Positions 8,588-17,699 are shown, counted from the stretch's first letter. The stretch is 64,000 bases of DNA from Bin5 sp965232575 (GCA_965232575.1 CBDDPZ010000007.1:372001-436000); one strand, 5' to 3'. Numbers and translations are program-made. The notes: a model not told the origin generated them from the sequence alone.

Positions 8588-9598
8588 ATGACCACGAAAA
8601 TCGCTATTAACGGCTTCGGTCGTATCGGTCGTCAGGTAACGAAAGCTCTGTTTGAGCACCATCAGGATACCTTCGACCTCGTCGCGATAAACGATCTGGG
8701 TGATGTGCAGACCATGGCCCACCTGTTCAAATATGATACCAACTACGGCGTCTTTGAAGGCCCCGTCGACATCGTCGACGGGGATCTGATGATCAACGGA
8801 GACCGGCTGAAAGTCCTCAGCGAGCGCGACCCCAGCCAGCTGCCCTGGGGTGAGTTGGGCGTTGACATAGTTGTTGAAAGCACCGGTGTCTTCCGCGATC
8901 GAGAAACGGCCGCTCTCCACCTCGCCGCCGGCGCAAAAAAGGTGATCATCAGCGCTCCGGCCAAAGGCGAAGACATAACCATCTGCATGGGTGTCAATAA
9001 CGATCAGTACAACCCGGACAGCCATCACGTCATCAGCAATGCCAGCTGCACAACGAACTGCCTTGCCCCCGCTGCCAAGGTTGTCAACGACACCGTCGGC
9101 ATCGAGCAGGGGCTGATGACCACCGTCCATGCCTACACGACCGACCAGCGCATCCTCGACTTCGTTCACGAGGACCTGCGCCGCGCCAGGGCCGCCGGCA
9201 TGAACATCATTCCAACCACCACCGGCGCCGCCAAAGCCGTGTCGTTGGTTGTGCCGGAACTGGACGGCAAGTTTGACGGTATGGCCATGCGCGTTCCGAC
9301 ATCCACGGTCAGCGTAGTCGATTTTGTCGCCAAAGTGAGCACGCCGGGCAGCACCGAAGACCTGCTGGACGCCTTCTCCGAGGCCGCGTCCGGCCCCATG
9401 AAAGGTATCCTCGACATCACCTATGAGCCCCTGGTCAGTTCGGATTTCCAGGGCAATGCACATAGCAGCGTGATCGATGCCGAGTTTACAGCCTGCTACG
9501 GCGACCTGGTCAAGGTAGTTACTTGGTATGACAATGAGTGGGCGTACAGTGTCCGTGTTACCGATCTCGCCGCATTTGTTGCTGGCCAGGGCGTCTAG
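8588..9598 (+). CDS. gap: type I glyceraldehyde-3-phosphate dehydrogenase
   Basis: 336 aa from the ATG preceded by GAGGAGA (8574-8580); the frame reaches further upstream to 8534 but those residues are not family-like. Converts glyceraldehyde-3-phosphate plus NAD(P) to 1,3-bisphosphoglycerate. NAD-binding INGFGRIGRQ is at the N-terminus, the catalytic Cys154 lies in SNASCTTNCLAP, and the conserved WYDNEWAYS closes the C-terminal part. First gene of the gap-pgk-unknown-tpiA glycolytic cluster. Confidence 0.98.
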   Translation: MTTKIAINGFGRIGRQVTKALFEHHQDTFDLVAINDLGDVQTMAHLFKYDTNYGVFEGPVDIVDGDLMINGDRLKVLSERDPSQLPWGELGVDIVVESTGVFRDRETAALHLAAGAKKVIISAPAKGEDITICMGVNNDQYNPDSHHVISNASCTTNCLAPAAKVVNDTVGIEQGLMTTVHAYTTDQRILDFVHEDLRRARAAGMNIIPTTTGAAKAVSLVVPELDGKFDGMAMRVPTSTVSVVDFVAKVSTPGSTEDLLDAFSEAASGPMKGILDITYEPLVSSDFQGNAHSSVIDAEFTACYGDLVKVVTWYDNEWAYSVRVTDLAAFVAGQGV

Positions 9599-9628
9599 TT
9601 CAATTGCCACCCACCAAAGGCCGAGGAC

Positions 9629-10816
9629 TTGACCCGCAAGAAGACCATTCGGGACGTCAGCTGGGAAGGCAAGCGCGCACTCGTCCGCGTCGATTTCAAT
9701 GTGCCCATAGATGACGACGGTTGCGTCGGCGATGATACCCGTATCCACGCCACGCTGCCCACAATAGAATTCCTGCGTACCCACGGCGCATTACTGGTCC
9801 TCATGAGCCACCTCGGCCGGCCCAAAGGCAAACCGGATCCCCGCCACAGCCTGCGGCCCGTCGCACAGCGGTTGAGCCAACTGCTCGAAGCCGACGTTCG
9901 ATTCCCCGGCGCCGTGACCGGCCCCCATGTCGAAGCTGCCGCAGCCGACCTCGGCCATGGGGAGCTTCTTCTGCTTGAAAACACGCGATTTGACCCCGGT
10001 GAAACCAGCAATGATCCTGCGCTGAGCGCAGCCTTTGCCCGCCTCGGCGATCTCTTCGTTAACGACGCATTCGGCAGCGCCCATAGGGCACATGCAAGCA
10101 CGACCGGCGTGGCTGCCCATCTGACCTCCGTAGCCGGCCTACTGATGGAAAAGGAGTTGACCTACCTCGGCGAAGCGCTCGAGGACCCCAAGCGTCCTTT
10201 CATCGCCATTCTCGGCGGCGCCAAGGTCAGCGACAAAATCGCCGTCATCGAGCAGCTGCTTCAAAAAGTAGATGCCATCCTGATCGGCGGCGGTATGGCC
10301 AACACCTTTCTTGCCGCCGCCGGCTGCCAGATGGGCGCCAGCCTGGTCGAATCTGAAGTTCTTGACACAGCTCGAGCCCTGCACGACGCCGGTGATGATG
10401 TTATCCAACTGCCGGTAGATCTCACCGTTGCCGACAGCTTTTCCGCCGCTGCCGCCAGCCGCACGGTCAGTGTGACCGAGATCCCGACTGGGTGGATGGC
10501 CCTCGACATCGGTGAGGCCACGGTCGCACACTTCGCCAATCGCCTCGCCGGCGCGCGCACCGTACTCTGGAACGGCCCCATGGGTGTCTTCGAACTTCCC
10601 CCCTTTGCCCGCGGCACCAATGCCATCTCTGAGATACTGGCTGGGTTGTCCCAAGCCACCACAATAGTCGGCGGCGGCGACTCGGCCGCTGCTGTACAAC
10701 AGGCCGGACTGGCCGAGCGAATCTCCCACGTGAGTACCGGCGGCGGCGCCAGCCTGGAGTTTCTGGAAGGGAAGATCTTGCCCGGCGTGGCCGCCCTGGA
10801 CGACGAGGAGGCGTGA
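9629..10816 (+). CDS. pgk: phosphoglycerate kinase
   Basis: 395 aa. A TTG start is the only start codon that fits: upstream in-frame codons back to the gap stop contain no ATG/GTG, and the translation begins TRKKTIRDV as in other Pgk proteins. An AAGG lies 8 bases upstream. Transfers phosphate from 1,3-bisphosphoglycerate to ADP. Seen: RVDFNVP near residue 22, SHLGRPKG, the GGAKVSDKI hinge, and the C-terminal nucleotide loop VGGGDSAAA followed by STGGGASLEFLEG. The gene sits 30 bp behind gap and 3 bp ahead of the next gene, so it is operonic. Confidence 0.97.
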   Translation: MTRKKTIRDVSWEGKRALVRVDFNVPIDDDGCVGDDTRIHATLPTIEFLRTHGALLVLMSHLGRPKGKPDPRHSLRPVAQRLSQLLEADVRFPGAVTGPHVEAAAADLGHGELLLLENTRFDPGETSNDPALSAAFARLGDLFVNDAFGSAHRAHASTTGVAAHLTSVAGLLMEKELTYLGEALEDPKRPFIAILGGAKVSDKIAVIEQLLQKVDAILIGGGMANTFLAAAGCQMGASLVESEVLDTARALHDAGDDVIQLPVDLTVADSFSAAAASRTVSVTEIPTGWMALDIGEATVAHFANRLAGARTVLWNGPMGVFELPPFARGTNAISEILAGLSQATTIVGGGDSAAAVQQAGLAERISHVSTGGGASLEFLEGKILPGVAALDDEEA

Positions 10817-10819
10817 CCT

Positions 10820-11197
10820 ATGAGCTTTCTTAAGAAACTGGCATCGTTTTTTTCTGGCGGCGGAGGCGGCGACAATCGCGCTTTCCCCATCTATGTCTTC
10901 AGCAACCGTTGCCGCGAACCGATCATGGCCGAAATCGATCTGGTCAACAGTCTCAGCCGCGATGAGGAGAATGACGATCGGTACTACACTCGTAAAGTGC
11001 TGCAAGGGAGCGGCAAAAACCGCTGTTTTACCCAAGTCGAAGTCGAAATCTGGTTCGACCGCGGCAAAAAGGTCTCCCACTATGAGGTCAGCGGCGGTCG
11101 CTGGCTTACGCAAGAGGAGTACGAAGAGGAGCTGATACGCTTCAACGCTCCGCCCGAAGAGGATGACGCGGTAGCTGACGACTCCCAGGCGGATTAG
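10820..11197 (+). CDS. conserved-looking hypothetical protein between pgk and tpiA
   Basis: 125 aa, ATG 3 bp after the pgk stop, so translationally linked. N-terminal amphipathic start (SFLKKLASFF) followed by GGGGG, then a compact alpha/beta-like part with FPIYVFSNRCREP, a VLQGSGKNRCF segment and a KKVSHYEVSGGRWL stretch, ending in a strongly acidic tail (PPEEDDAVADD). No family recognised and no enzyme motif. Its tight linkage to glycolytic genes suggests co-expression, not a demonstrated metabolic role. Confidence 0.75.
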   Translation: MSFLKKLASFFSGGGGGDNRAFPIYVFSNRCREPIMAEIDLVNSLSRDEENDDRYYTRKVLQGSGKNRCFTQVEVEIWFDRGKKVSHYEVSGGRWLTQEEYEEELIRFNAPPEEDDAVADDSQAD

Positions 11198-11395
11198 AAC
11201 TTTGTAGCAACCGCTGGAGGCCCAATCCTGTTGTCGGCTGTAGAGACTTTTCGCAAAGTGGCCGTGGCAGGATGCCTGCAGGCAGAATCAGGCCGTCCAT
11301 CGCATGGCAATCTGTAGTCTGCCCATTTCCCGCGCCTTCTCAATACAATTTCTCACGTCGCCACCCGACACAGCCTTCTGCGGAGAACACTCATA

Positions 11396-12163
11396 ATGCG
11401 AAAACCGATGATGGCCGGCAACTGGAAAATGAACATGACCGTGACCGAGGCGCTCGCCCTCACGCGGCAGATATACCAGAGAGTCGGTGACACGACCGCG
11501 GTGGAGCTGTTGCTGTGCCCGCCATCCGTCTGTCTGCACCCGCTGAAGGCGATTACAGACGACATGCCCTTCCTGCTCGGCGCCCAAAACTGCCACTGGC
11601 AGGAAAGCGGCGCCTTTACCGGGGAAATCAGCCCGCCCATGCTGCAAGGCCTCGCCGACTATGTCATCCTCGGGCACAGCGAGCGCCGCCAGTTCTTCGG
11701 CGAAACCGACGAGACCGTAAATAAAAAGACCCATGCCGCGTTGGCGCACCAACTGTCCCCGATCGTCTGTGTAGGCGAAAGCCTCGATCAGAACGAACTC
11801 GGTGAAACCGCGGCTATTATTACCGCACAGGTGCGAGCCGCGCTGGACGGTCTGAGCGGTGAGCAACTTCAATCGCTCGTTGTCGCCTACGAACCTATTT
11901 GGGCTATCGGCACGGGCAGGGCCGCGACTGCACAGACCGCTGGCAACATCTGCGGCCTGGTTCGCAACATCCTGCGCGAAACGCACGGCGGCGCCGTCGC
12001 CGACACAACTCGCGTCCTCTACGGAGGCAGCACCAAACCGGACAATATCAGCGCCATCATGGAACAACCCGATATCGACGGCGCGCTAATCGGTGGCGCA
12101 TCGCTTGAGGCTGGCAGTTACGCCGAAATGGTGCAGATCACGGCCGAACTCTACGGCGGCTGA
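11396..12163 (+). CDS. tpiA: triosephosphate isomerase
   Basis: 255 aa, ATG start. Interconverts dihydroxyacetone phosphate and glyceraldehyde-3-phosphate. Seen: AGNWKMN with Lys11, LGHSERRQFFGET with the catalytic His, and AYEPIWAIGTGR with the catalytic Glu followed by the phosphate-gripping loop; LYGGSTKPDN and GALIGGASL complete the phosphate site. Preceded by a 198-bp spacer after the 125-residue unknown, in which I see no gene. Length is normal. Confidence 0.98.
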   Translation: MRKPMMAGNWKMNMTVTEALALTRQIYQRVGDTTAVELLLCPPSVCLHPLKAITDDMPFLLGAQNCHWQESGAFTGEISPPMLQGLADYVILGHSERRQFFGETDETVNKKTHAALAHQLSPIVCVGESLDQNELGETAAIITAQVRAALDGLSGEQLQSLVVAYEPIWAIGTGRAATAQTAGNICGLVRNILRETHGGAVADTTRVLYGGSTKPDNISAIMEQPDIDGALIGGASLEAGSYAEMVQITAELYGG

Positions 12164-12272
12164 CCCGCGCCTCTCTGATCCACTTTGCGGGAATTAGGAG
12201 CCAGCCAGGAGCGAGGAACAGCTGGGCTAAGCACTAGCCTCTTTCCTCTTCACTCTCTCCTCGCACTTCCTC

Positions 12273-13028
12273 ATGTCTCCGTTCTCCTCCTATCTCTTTT
12301 TCTTCCTCTTCTTCATCCTACTCGCCGGTCTCTGGTGGCTGAGCTGGCGAATCGGCCTGCTGATACAGGAGATCGTCTATCTGATCACCGGCTCCGAAGA
12401 TCTGGCGATGGTGATTCTGTTCCTGGTTTACCTCCCCGGCATCCTCGTCCACGAGGCCTCCCACTGGCTGGTAGCCAGGATTCTAGGCCTGAAGACGAGC
12501 AAATTCCGGGTATGGCCAAAATATACCCGCAATACCATCGGCCTGGGGAGCGTAACCGTTTCGGCCGGTGGGGCCGTGTGGGATAGCCTGGTGGGCCTGG
12601 CCCCCCTTCTGGTGGGGTCCGCTCTGATTGTACTTATCGGTGAGCAAGTTTTCGATACACAAACACTCGCCTTCGCCTGGCGTACCGGCAGGCTGCTGGA
12701 CGGGCTGAACTTTGTCGTAACCGGCCTGGCCCACAAGCCGGACAGCCTGTTGTGGAGCTACCTCCTCTTCGCGATCGCCAACGCGATGATGCCCAGCGCC
12801 AGCGACCGCGCGCCGCTGAAATTGCTGGGCATCTATATCGTTCTTATCGCCGCCCTGTTCGTCTTCATCGATCAGTCGGGCCGCAACGTGCTTCTTCTGC
12901 TGGACTTCCTCTTGGGTCCGATTCAACTGCTGACCGGCGCCTTCTTCCTGGTCGCGGCCATCGACCTAGCCATCTTCCTGTTCCTGCTCGCGGTGAGAGA
13001 GGTATCGAGACTCTTCGTCACACAATGA
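12273..13028 (+). CDS. multi-pass membrane protein with HEXXH motif, M50/site-2-protease-like
   Basis: 251 aa with about six hydrophobic segments. Near residue 60 the motif HEASHWLVAR follows LPGILV, which matches the zinc-binding HEXXH arrangement at a membrane face in site-2-protease (M50) proteins. A later conserved NxxP/Asp motif is not obvious: ANAMMPSASD near residue 170 could serve. It could therefore be a protease for a membrane-bound regulator, or an inactive relative. Located after tpiA with a 109-bp gap. Function not known. Confidence 0.7.
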   Translation: MSPFSSYLFFFLFFILLAGLWWLSWRIGLLIQEIVYLITGSEDLAMVILFLVYLPGILVHEASHWLVARILGLKTSKFRVWPKYTRNTIGLGSVTVSAGGAVWDSLVGLAPLLVGSALIVLIGEQVFDTQTLAFAWRTGRLLDGLNFVVTGLAHKPDSLLWSYLLFAIANAMMPSASDRAPLKLLGIYIVLIAALFVFIDQSGRNVLLLLDFLLGPIQLLTGAFFLVAAIDLAIFLFLLAVREVSRLFVTQ

Positions 13029-13074
13029 CTGCAGTCATCTTCACTGCCCTCCCTGGCCCCCGATCCGCGGGCGC

Positions 13075-14445
13075 CTAAAGCGAAGGCACCTTTTCCAGGC
13101 TCGCCCGGATCGCCTCCTCCGGGTATTCGAAATCCTCAAGGTTGTCGGCCAGATGCTGCTCGTAGGCAGCCAGATCGAAGTGACCGTGGCCGCACATGTT
13201 GAAAACAATCACCTTGCTCTCGCCACTCTCCTTGCACGCCAGCGCCTCTTGCATCGCCCCCCAAATCGCATGGGCTGGTTCTGGCGCCGGCAGGATTCCC
13301 TCGGCTTGAGAAAAGGAGACCGCGGCCTCGAATATCGCTCGCTGCTGGACGCTGACCGCCTCGATCAACCCCGCCTCATGGAGCGCGCTGACCTGTGCGC
13401 TCATGCCATGATAGCGTAATCCTCCAGCGTGGATCGGCGCCGGCACAAAGTCGTGTCCAAGTGTGTGCATCTTGATCAGCGGCGTCATCTGTGCCGTGTC
13501 GCCGAAATCATAGGTAAAGACCCCGCGCGTCAGGCTCGGTGCAGCCGCCGGCTCCACCGCAACCACGCGGGCGTTCCTGCCGCCGGAGATGTTCTCCTTC
13601 AGGAACGGGAACGCAAAGCCGCCAAAGTTGCTGCCGCCCCCCGTACAACCGACCAGCACGTCCGGCCAGTCCTCTCCGAACGCCTCCAATCCGCTGATCA
13701 CCTCCTGGCCGACGACCGTCTGGTGCAGAAGCACATGATTCAGAACCGAGCCAAGCGAGTACTTCGTATCCTCCCGCGTGGCTGCATCCTCCACAGCCTC
13801 CGAGATCGCAATCCCCAGGCTGCCTGTGCTGTCCGGAGTTTCCGCCAGAATCTGGCGGCCCGCGTTCGTGTCTAGGCTAGGGCTCGGCACAACCTCCGCC
13901 CCCCACGTTTGCATGAGGACCTTTCGGTAAGGCTTCTGCTCATAGCTGACACGCACCATATAGACCTTGCACTCCACCCCAAACACCCGGCAGGCGAAAC
14001 TGAGCGCACTGCCCCACTGTCCCGCACCCGTTTCCGTCGCCAGGCGTGAGACGCCCTCTTCCTTGTTGTAAAAGGCCTGCGGCACCGCCGTGTTCGGCTT
14101 ATGGCTGCCGGACGGGCTCACACCTTCATACTTGTAGTAGATGCGGGCCGGGGTATCCAGCGCCTTCTCCCATTCATGGGCCCGGATCAGAGGCGTCGGT
14201 CTCCATATCCGGTACACCTCCTGCACCGGCTCAGGAATCTCGATGTAGCGGTCAGCGCTGACCTCCTGTAGGATCAGCGACATCGGAAAGAGAGGCGCCA
14301 GGTCATCCGGCCCAATCGGCTGACCTGTGCCGGGATGCAAAGGCGGCGAGAGTTCAACCCCCGCGGCGGGCAAATCGGCGTTGATGTTATACCAGTGGGT
14401 CGGCATCTCCGACTCGTTCAAGATTACTTTCTTCTGTCTGCTCAT
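13075..14445 (-). CDS. trpB2: TrpB2-type tryptophan synthase beta-like PLP enzyme
   Basis: 456 aa, ATG with GGGGGAG upstream. It belongs to the long TrpB2 group, which makes tryptophan from indole and serine, often without TrpA contact. Seen: the PLP lysine in SGSHKPNTA, the ETGAGQWGSAL motif, the phosphate-binding CTGGGSNFGG loop, and C-terminal EGILPAPEPAHAI. No trpA or other trp genes adjoin it, consistent with TrpB2 acting alone as an indole salvage enzyme. It lies downstream of trxA but is separated by a strong terminator, so it probably has its own promoter. Confidence 0.93.
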   Translation of the reverse strand: MSRQKKVILNESEMPTHWYNINADLPAAGVELSPPLHPGTGQPIGPDDLAPLFPMSLILQEVSADRYIEIPEPVQEVYRIWRPTPLIRAHEWEKALDTPARIYYKYEGVSPSGSHKPNTAVPQAFYNKEEGVSRLATETGAGQWGSALSFACRVFGVECKVYMVRVSYEQKPYRKVLMQTWGAEVVPSPSLDTNAGRQILAETPDSTGSLGIAISEAVEDAATREDTKYSLGSVLNHVLLHQTVVGQEVISGLEAFGEDWPDVLVGCTGGGSNFGGFAFPFLKENISGGRNARVVAVEPAAAPSLTRGVFTYDFGDTAQMTPLIKMHTLGHDFVPAPIHAGGLRYHGMSAQVSALHEAGLIEAVSVQQRAIFEAAVSFSQAEGILPAPEPAHAIWGAMQEALACKESGESKVIVFNMCGHGHFDLAAYEQHLADNLEDFEYPEEAIRASLEKVPSL

Positions 14446-14540
14446 TTCTGTGCTCCCCCTGTCTTGGTGAGGTCCCGTTGTGATGAAGCGTCGGCTTAGC
14501 TACGCTGACGCTGCCCAATGTAGCACCCGGATTTTGGATC

Positions 14541-14572
14541 AAAAAAGGCCCGCCGCAATCGCGGCAGGCCTT
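14541..14572 (-). terminator. rho-independent terminator after trxA
   Basis: On the minus strand a 12-bp stem (AAGGCCTGCCGC with GCGGCGGGCCTT, one wobble) with a 4-nt GATT loop runs directly into TTTTTT. It lies just after the trxA stop and before trpB2. Confidence 0.9.
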
Positions 14573-14597
14573 GGCACAAATCCACTTCAAAATGACG

Positions 14598-14927
14598 TTA
14601 ATTCAGGTGTGCCTGAATCTTGCCTAGCAGTTGGGCCTTCTGCTGAAAACCAACGATCGTCTCCACCTGCTGACCGTCTTTGAACAGCATCAGCGTGGGA
14701 ATGCTCATCACGCCAAATGCCATCGCTGTGCTCTGATTTTCATCCACATCGAGCTTGCCGATCGTCAGTTTGCCGTCAAGCTCGGTAGCAATTTCATCTA
14801 GAACCGGCGCGATCATCTTGCAGGGACCGCACCATTCCGCCCAGAAATCCACCAGAACCGGTGTCTTCGATTGGATGACTTCATCCTCAAAATTCGCATC
14901 TGTGACAACAACAGTGTTCTCGCCCAT
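14598..14927 (-). CDS. trxA: thioredoxin
   Basis: 109 aa starting MGENTVVV, with AGGAG upstream; the frame extends further but has no SD and lies in the leader. Cytoplasmic disulfide reductase. The active site WCGPC is at about residues 32-36, with the cis-Pro segment SIPTLMLF and C-terminal GKIQAHL. Normal length. Own promoter at 15059-15088 with a leader of roughly 125 nt; ends at the terminator at 14541-14572, so it is monocistronic. Confidence 0.97.
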   Translation of the reverse strand: MGENTVVVTDANFEDEVIQSKTPVLVDFWAEWCGPCKMIAPVLDEIATELDGKLTIGKLDVDENQSTAMAFGVMSIPTLMLFKDGQQVETIVGFQQKAQLLGKIQAHLN

Positions 14928-15058
14928 TTTCTTGTCTCCTACTCCTGTATGCGAGCGTACAAACTGCAACTTTCCGAAGGGTCCCTCCTGCACTTGCCAG
15001 TCACTACCCAATTTAACATGCGATGTCTGACATGGCTGTAGAGAAACCTACAAAAAAT

Positions 15059-15088
15059 ATAGTACGCCCAACGGAAGCCAAAAGTCAA
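15059..15088 (-). promoter_or_regulatory. promoter of trxA
   Basis: Minus strand TTGACT (15083-15088) and TACTAT (15059-15064) are 18 bp apart. Transcription would start near 15052, well ahead of the trxA ATG at 14927; the leader includes a small GTAG-x6-CTAC hairpin. Confidence 0.6.
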
Positions 15089-15155
15089 AATACCGGCCCA
15101 GTCGATTCATACTATTTGTAGGTTCAGCCAGTAGTTGCCCTGCACTGGCAACCAT

Positions 15156-15770
15156 TCACCCACTCTTCTGCCGCCTCTGCAAGAAGGCCGCGAACTCCTC
15201 CTTGTCCAAGGCCCCGGAACTAGGCTTCAAATTCCCCTGTCCAGGTTCAACCGGCGCGCCCTCGCTGACAGGCGGCTCAACTCCCACTCCTATCCGCGCC
15301 AGCACTGCAGGGATCACGTCTGAAATGCCTCCTAGAAACGCAGTTGTCAACGTCTGTCCGCCAGGCAGGTTGACTATCAACGTCCGTCCGCGGATGCCTG
15401 CAACCCCTCTATCCATCATCGCTGCCGGATTCTCTGCAACGGCCCTGGCACGCATCGTCTCCGGCAACGACGGCATCAACCGTTCCAATACGGCAGTCGT
15501 AGCTTCTGGCACGATCTCTTCCGCCGAAGGTCCCGGCGCAGGGAACGTGCCGCCCACCGTCAAGATCAGGTCCAGCTCCTCCTCATCACACCATTGCCGC
15601 AGGGTCTCCTCCAACTGGTAGCGTGGAGGTTCTCTGTAAACGCGACTGAGCAAGGGCAGCAGTCCATCCACTACGTCGGCCAACATTCTCTGCACATCAG
15701 CCAGAACTTCATCCGCATCGACGGATTCAGTCGAATCGGCAACTGCAAGAAACCCGCACCGGATTACCAT
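15156..15770 (-). CDS. MogA/MoaB-like molybdopterin-binding domain protein
   Basis: 204 aa starting MVIRCGFLAV. A longer frame begins at 15857 but that ATG lies inside the terminator of the ribosomal operon, so it is rejected. The protein resembles MogA/MoaB, which activates molybdopterin with ATP. Seen: DLILTVGGTFPAPGPS, followed by VPEATTAVLERLMP, and GIRGRTLIVNLPGG, all characteristic. The usual TGGTG is TVGGTF, a small deviation. The C-terminal 40 residues are an extension. MsrP in this window needs molybdopterin, giving a plausible client. The split of adenylylation and insertion roles cannot be told from sequence. Confidence 0.75.
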   Translation of the reverse strand: MVIRCGFLAVADSTESVDADEVLADVQRMLADVVDGLLPLLSRVYREPPRYQLEETLRQWCDEEELDLILTVGGTFPAPGPSAEEIVPEATTAVLERLMPSLPETMRARAVAENPAAMMDRGVAGIRGRTLIVNLPGGQTLTTAFLGGISDVIPAVLARIGVGVEPPVSEGAPVEPGQGNLKPSSGALDKEEFAAFLQRRQKSG

Positions 15771-15832
15771 TGACGTTGGACTCTCTTTCCCCGTTTCCCG
15801 GGCTTCGTTCTGCCCAAATGTCAGAGAATTGA

Positions 15833-15864
15833 ACGAAAAAAGCGATGGCTTGGCCACCGCTTTT
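15833..15864 (-). terminator. terminator of the ribosomal protein operon
   Basis: Minus strand stem AAAAGCGGTGGC with GCCATCGCTTTT around a 3-nt loop, ending in TTTTTT. It lies 30 bp after the rpsI stop and marks the end of the long tuf-to-rpsI transcript. Confidence 0.9.
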
Positions 15865-15893
15865 GTACTGTATCGATTTCTGACGGGCGTTGC

Positions 15894-16283
15894 TCACCGC
15901 TTGGTGTACTGCGGAGCCTTGCGCGCCCGTTTGAGGCCCGGCTTCATTCGTTCCTTGACGCGTGCATCGCGCGTGAGAAATCCCGCAGCCTTCAAAGTTG
16001 GCCGCAGATTCGGATCCGCTGCCACAAGCGCGCGGGACAAACCGTGCCGGGCTGCGTGGGCTTGGCCGCCTTCACCGCCGCCATGAACCTTAATGCTGAT
16101 ATTGAAGCTGTTCTCAGTGCCGGTCAGAGTCAGCGGCTGGCGAATCACCATCTGATCCAGAGCGCGTCCAAAATAACCGGCCATCGGTAGGCTGTTTACG
16201 ATTATCTCACCGTCTCCCTCATACAGCCGCACGCGTGCCGTCGCGCTCTTGCGTCGTCCAACCGCCTCAATATACTCATTCAT
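15894..16283 (-). CDS. rpsI: 30S ribosomal protein S9
   Basis: 129 aa, ATG with GGAG upstream, overlapping the rplM stop by 8 bp. Primary 16S rRNA head binder that touches P-site tRNA with its basic C-terminal tail. Seen: AVGRRKSATARVRLYEG near the N-terminus, KVHGGGEGGQAHAARHG, and the terminal KR that reaches tRNA. Normal length. Confidence 0.98.
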   Translation of the reverse strand: MNEYIEAVGRRKSATARVRLYEGDGEIIVNSLPMAGYFGRALDQMVIRQPLTLTGTENSFNISIKVHGGGEGGQAHAARHGLSRALVAADPNLRPTLKAAGFLTRDARVKERMKPGLKRARKAPQYTKR

Positions 16284-16728
16284 ATCTGCTCTCCTGCAGT
16301 TCCAGCACCTTCGGCTTCTGCGCCTCGTGCGGGTGATCCGGACCAGCGTAGACTTTCAGCTTCTTCATCTGGGCGCGGCCGAGCCGGGTCTTCGGAATCA
16401 TGCCTTTGACCGCTTCAAAGATTATCTTCTGCGGTTGTCTCTCCAACTGCTCGCGCATCGTTCGGCTCTTCAAGCCGCCGGGATAACGGGAATGCCGGTA
16501 ATAGCGCTTCTCATCCAGCCTGTTGCCTGTCACGTGAAATCTGTCGCAGTTGATGACAATTACGAAGTCACCACAGTCCACATGGGGCGTGAAACTCGGT
16601 TTGTGCTTGCCCCGCAGGACCTGTGCGATCTCCGATGCCAGCCGACCGAGCGTCTTGTCAGTTGCATCAACAACCCACCATTCACGTCCGCTCTTGGCCT
16701 CTTCATAACTCAGGCTCAGTGTCTTCAC
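16276..16728 (-). CDS. rplM: 50S ribosomal protein L13
   Basis: 150 aa, GTG start with GGAG 9 bases upstream. Early 50S assembly protein. Seen: WWVVDATDKTLGRLASEIA, HVDCGDFVIVINCDR, KRYYRHSRYPGGLKSRT and the MIPKTRLGRAQMKKLKVY segment, all diagnostic. Pairs with rpsI as in most bacteria; the pair here is appended to the alpha operon after truA. Confidence 0.98.
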   Translation of the reverse strand: MKTLSLSYEEAKSGREWWVVDATDKTLGRLASEIAQVLRGKHKPSFTPHVDCGDFVIVINCDRFHVTGNRLDEKRYYRHSRYPGGLKSRTMREQLERQPQKIIFEAVKGMIPKTRLGRAQMKKLKVYAGPDHPHEAQKPKVLELQESRYE

Positions 16729-16785
16729 CCTGTAATCTCCTCATTCGCACCTGTGCAAGCAACCCCTCTGCCATCTACACCAAAA

Positions 16786-17601
16786 CTATCTATGCGCAGA
16801 AAACAGATCAGGATACTCTGCATATTGTACTCGCTCCAGAACAAGCCCATTGGGCGGGAGCGGCGGCGCGGAGCGACTGCGGTCTTTCGCATTCAACGCC
16901 GCAGCCAAATCGTCGGCCTGCCACGCTCCCAGTCCAACCGCCAGCAGCGAGCCGGCCAGATTACGCGCCATCCGTCTTAAGAACGCGTTGGCCGTAATCG
17001 TCAGTACCAACCGTTCGGATGGATACTGGTCCAGCACCGGTAGCGACTCTTCCACCTGTTCCCAAAAGAGCGACACGATTCGACGAACCGTATTTTCCCC
17101 TTGAGGCGCCTGCCCAAACGTGGCAAAGTCGTGCGTCCCGATCAACAGGCGGGCAGCGCCGTTCATCGCTTCCAGGTCTGGGCGCTTGGGTAACACCACC
17201 GCAAACCGATCAACAAGCGGAAAACGCCTCTCGCCCTCTTCCCCGCACGCCGGCGCCCATATCGTGTAACGGTATGTCCGCTCCGAAGCGCTGAAGCGAG
17301 GGTGGAACCCCTGTGGCGCCTCCGTTAGACAGCGAACGAGTATTGGGTCAGGCAACCGCTGGTTCCAGGCTTGGCGCAGGGCTTCAAGCGAATGTCTCCA
17401 GGGCGCTTCAACTGCAATAACCTGCCCTTTGGCGTGAACGCCTGTGTCCGTCCTTCCTGCACCGCTTACCCGACAAATTGCGCCGGTCAGGTCTTCCAGC
17501 GCTTCTTCCAACGCACCCTGGACTGTCGGCGCTTCCCTCTGCACCTGAAATCCAGAGAAGTCTGTGCCGTCGTAAGCGATCAGACCGGCGACCTTGGGCA
17601 T
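16786..17601 (-). CDS. truA: tRNA pseudouridine(38-40) synthase TruA
   Basis: 271 aa from ATG with GAGG upstream; a longer frame to 17670 lacks support. Makes pseudouridine in the anticodon arm of tRNAs. Seen: IAYDGTDFSGFQVQ at the N-terminus, the GAGRTDTGVHAKGQV motif with the catalytic Asp, FHPRFSASERTYRYTI, and NAFLRRMARNLAGSLLAVG near the end. Encoded between rplQ and rplM, a common arrangement. Confidence 0.97.
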   Translation of the reverse strand: MPKVAGLIAYDGTDFSGFQVQREAPTVQGALEEALEDLTGAICRVSGAGRTDTGVHAKGQVIAVEAPWRHSLEALRQAWNQRLPDPILVRCLTEAPQGFHPRFSASERTYRYTIWAPACGEEGERRFPLVDRFAVVLPKRPDLEAMNGAARLLIGTHDFATFGQAPQGENTVRRIVSLFWEQVEESLPVLDQYPSERLVLTITANAFLRRMARNLAGSLLAVGLGAWQADDLAAALNAKDRSRSAPPLPPNGLVLERVQYAEYPDLFSAHR

Positions 17602-17699
17602 TCGTTCCTCACCGGCGTGGCGCACGCGGCCACAAATCAACTTCCCTTCCGACTGCCGCCGGCCCTGCAAACACCTGACTCAGACGGCATCTTACCCGG

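Noticed and set aside
8552..9784. 410-residue open frame opposite gap
   Set aside because: It is the antisense of a clear GAPDH gene; its residues have no family pattern and it has no start signals.
15771..15857. N-terminal extension of the MogA-like protein from an ATG at 15857
   Set aside because: That ATG is in the stem of the ribosomal operon terminator.
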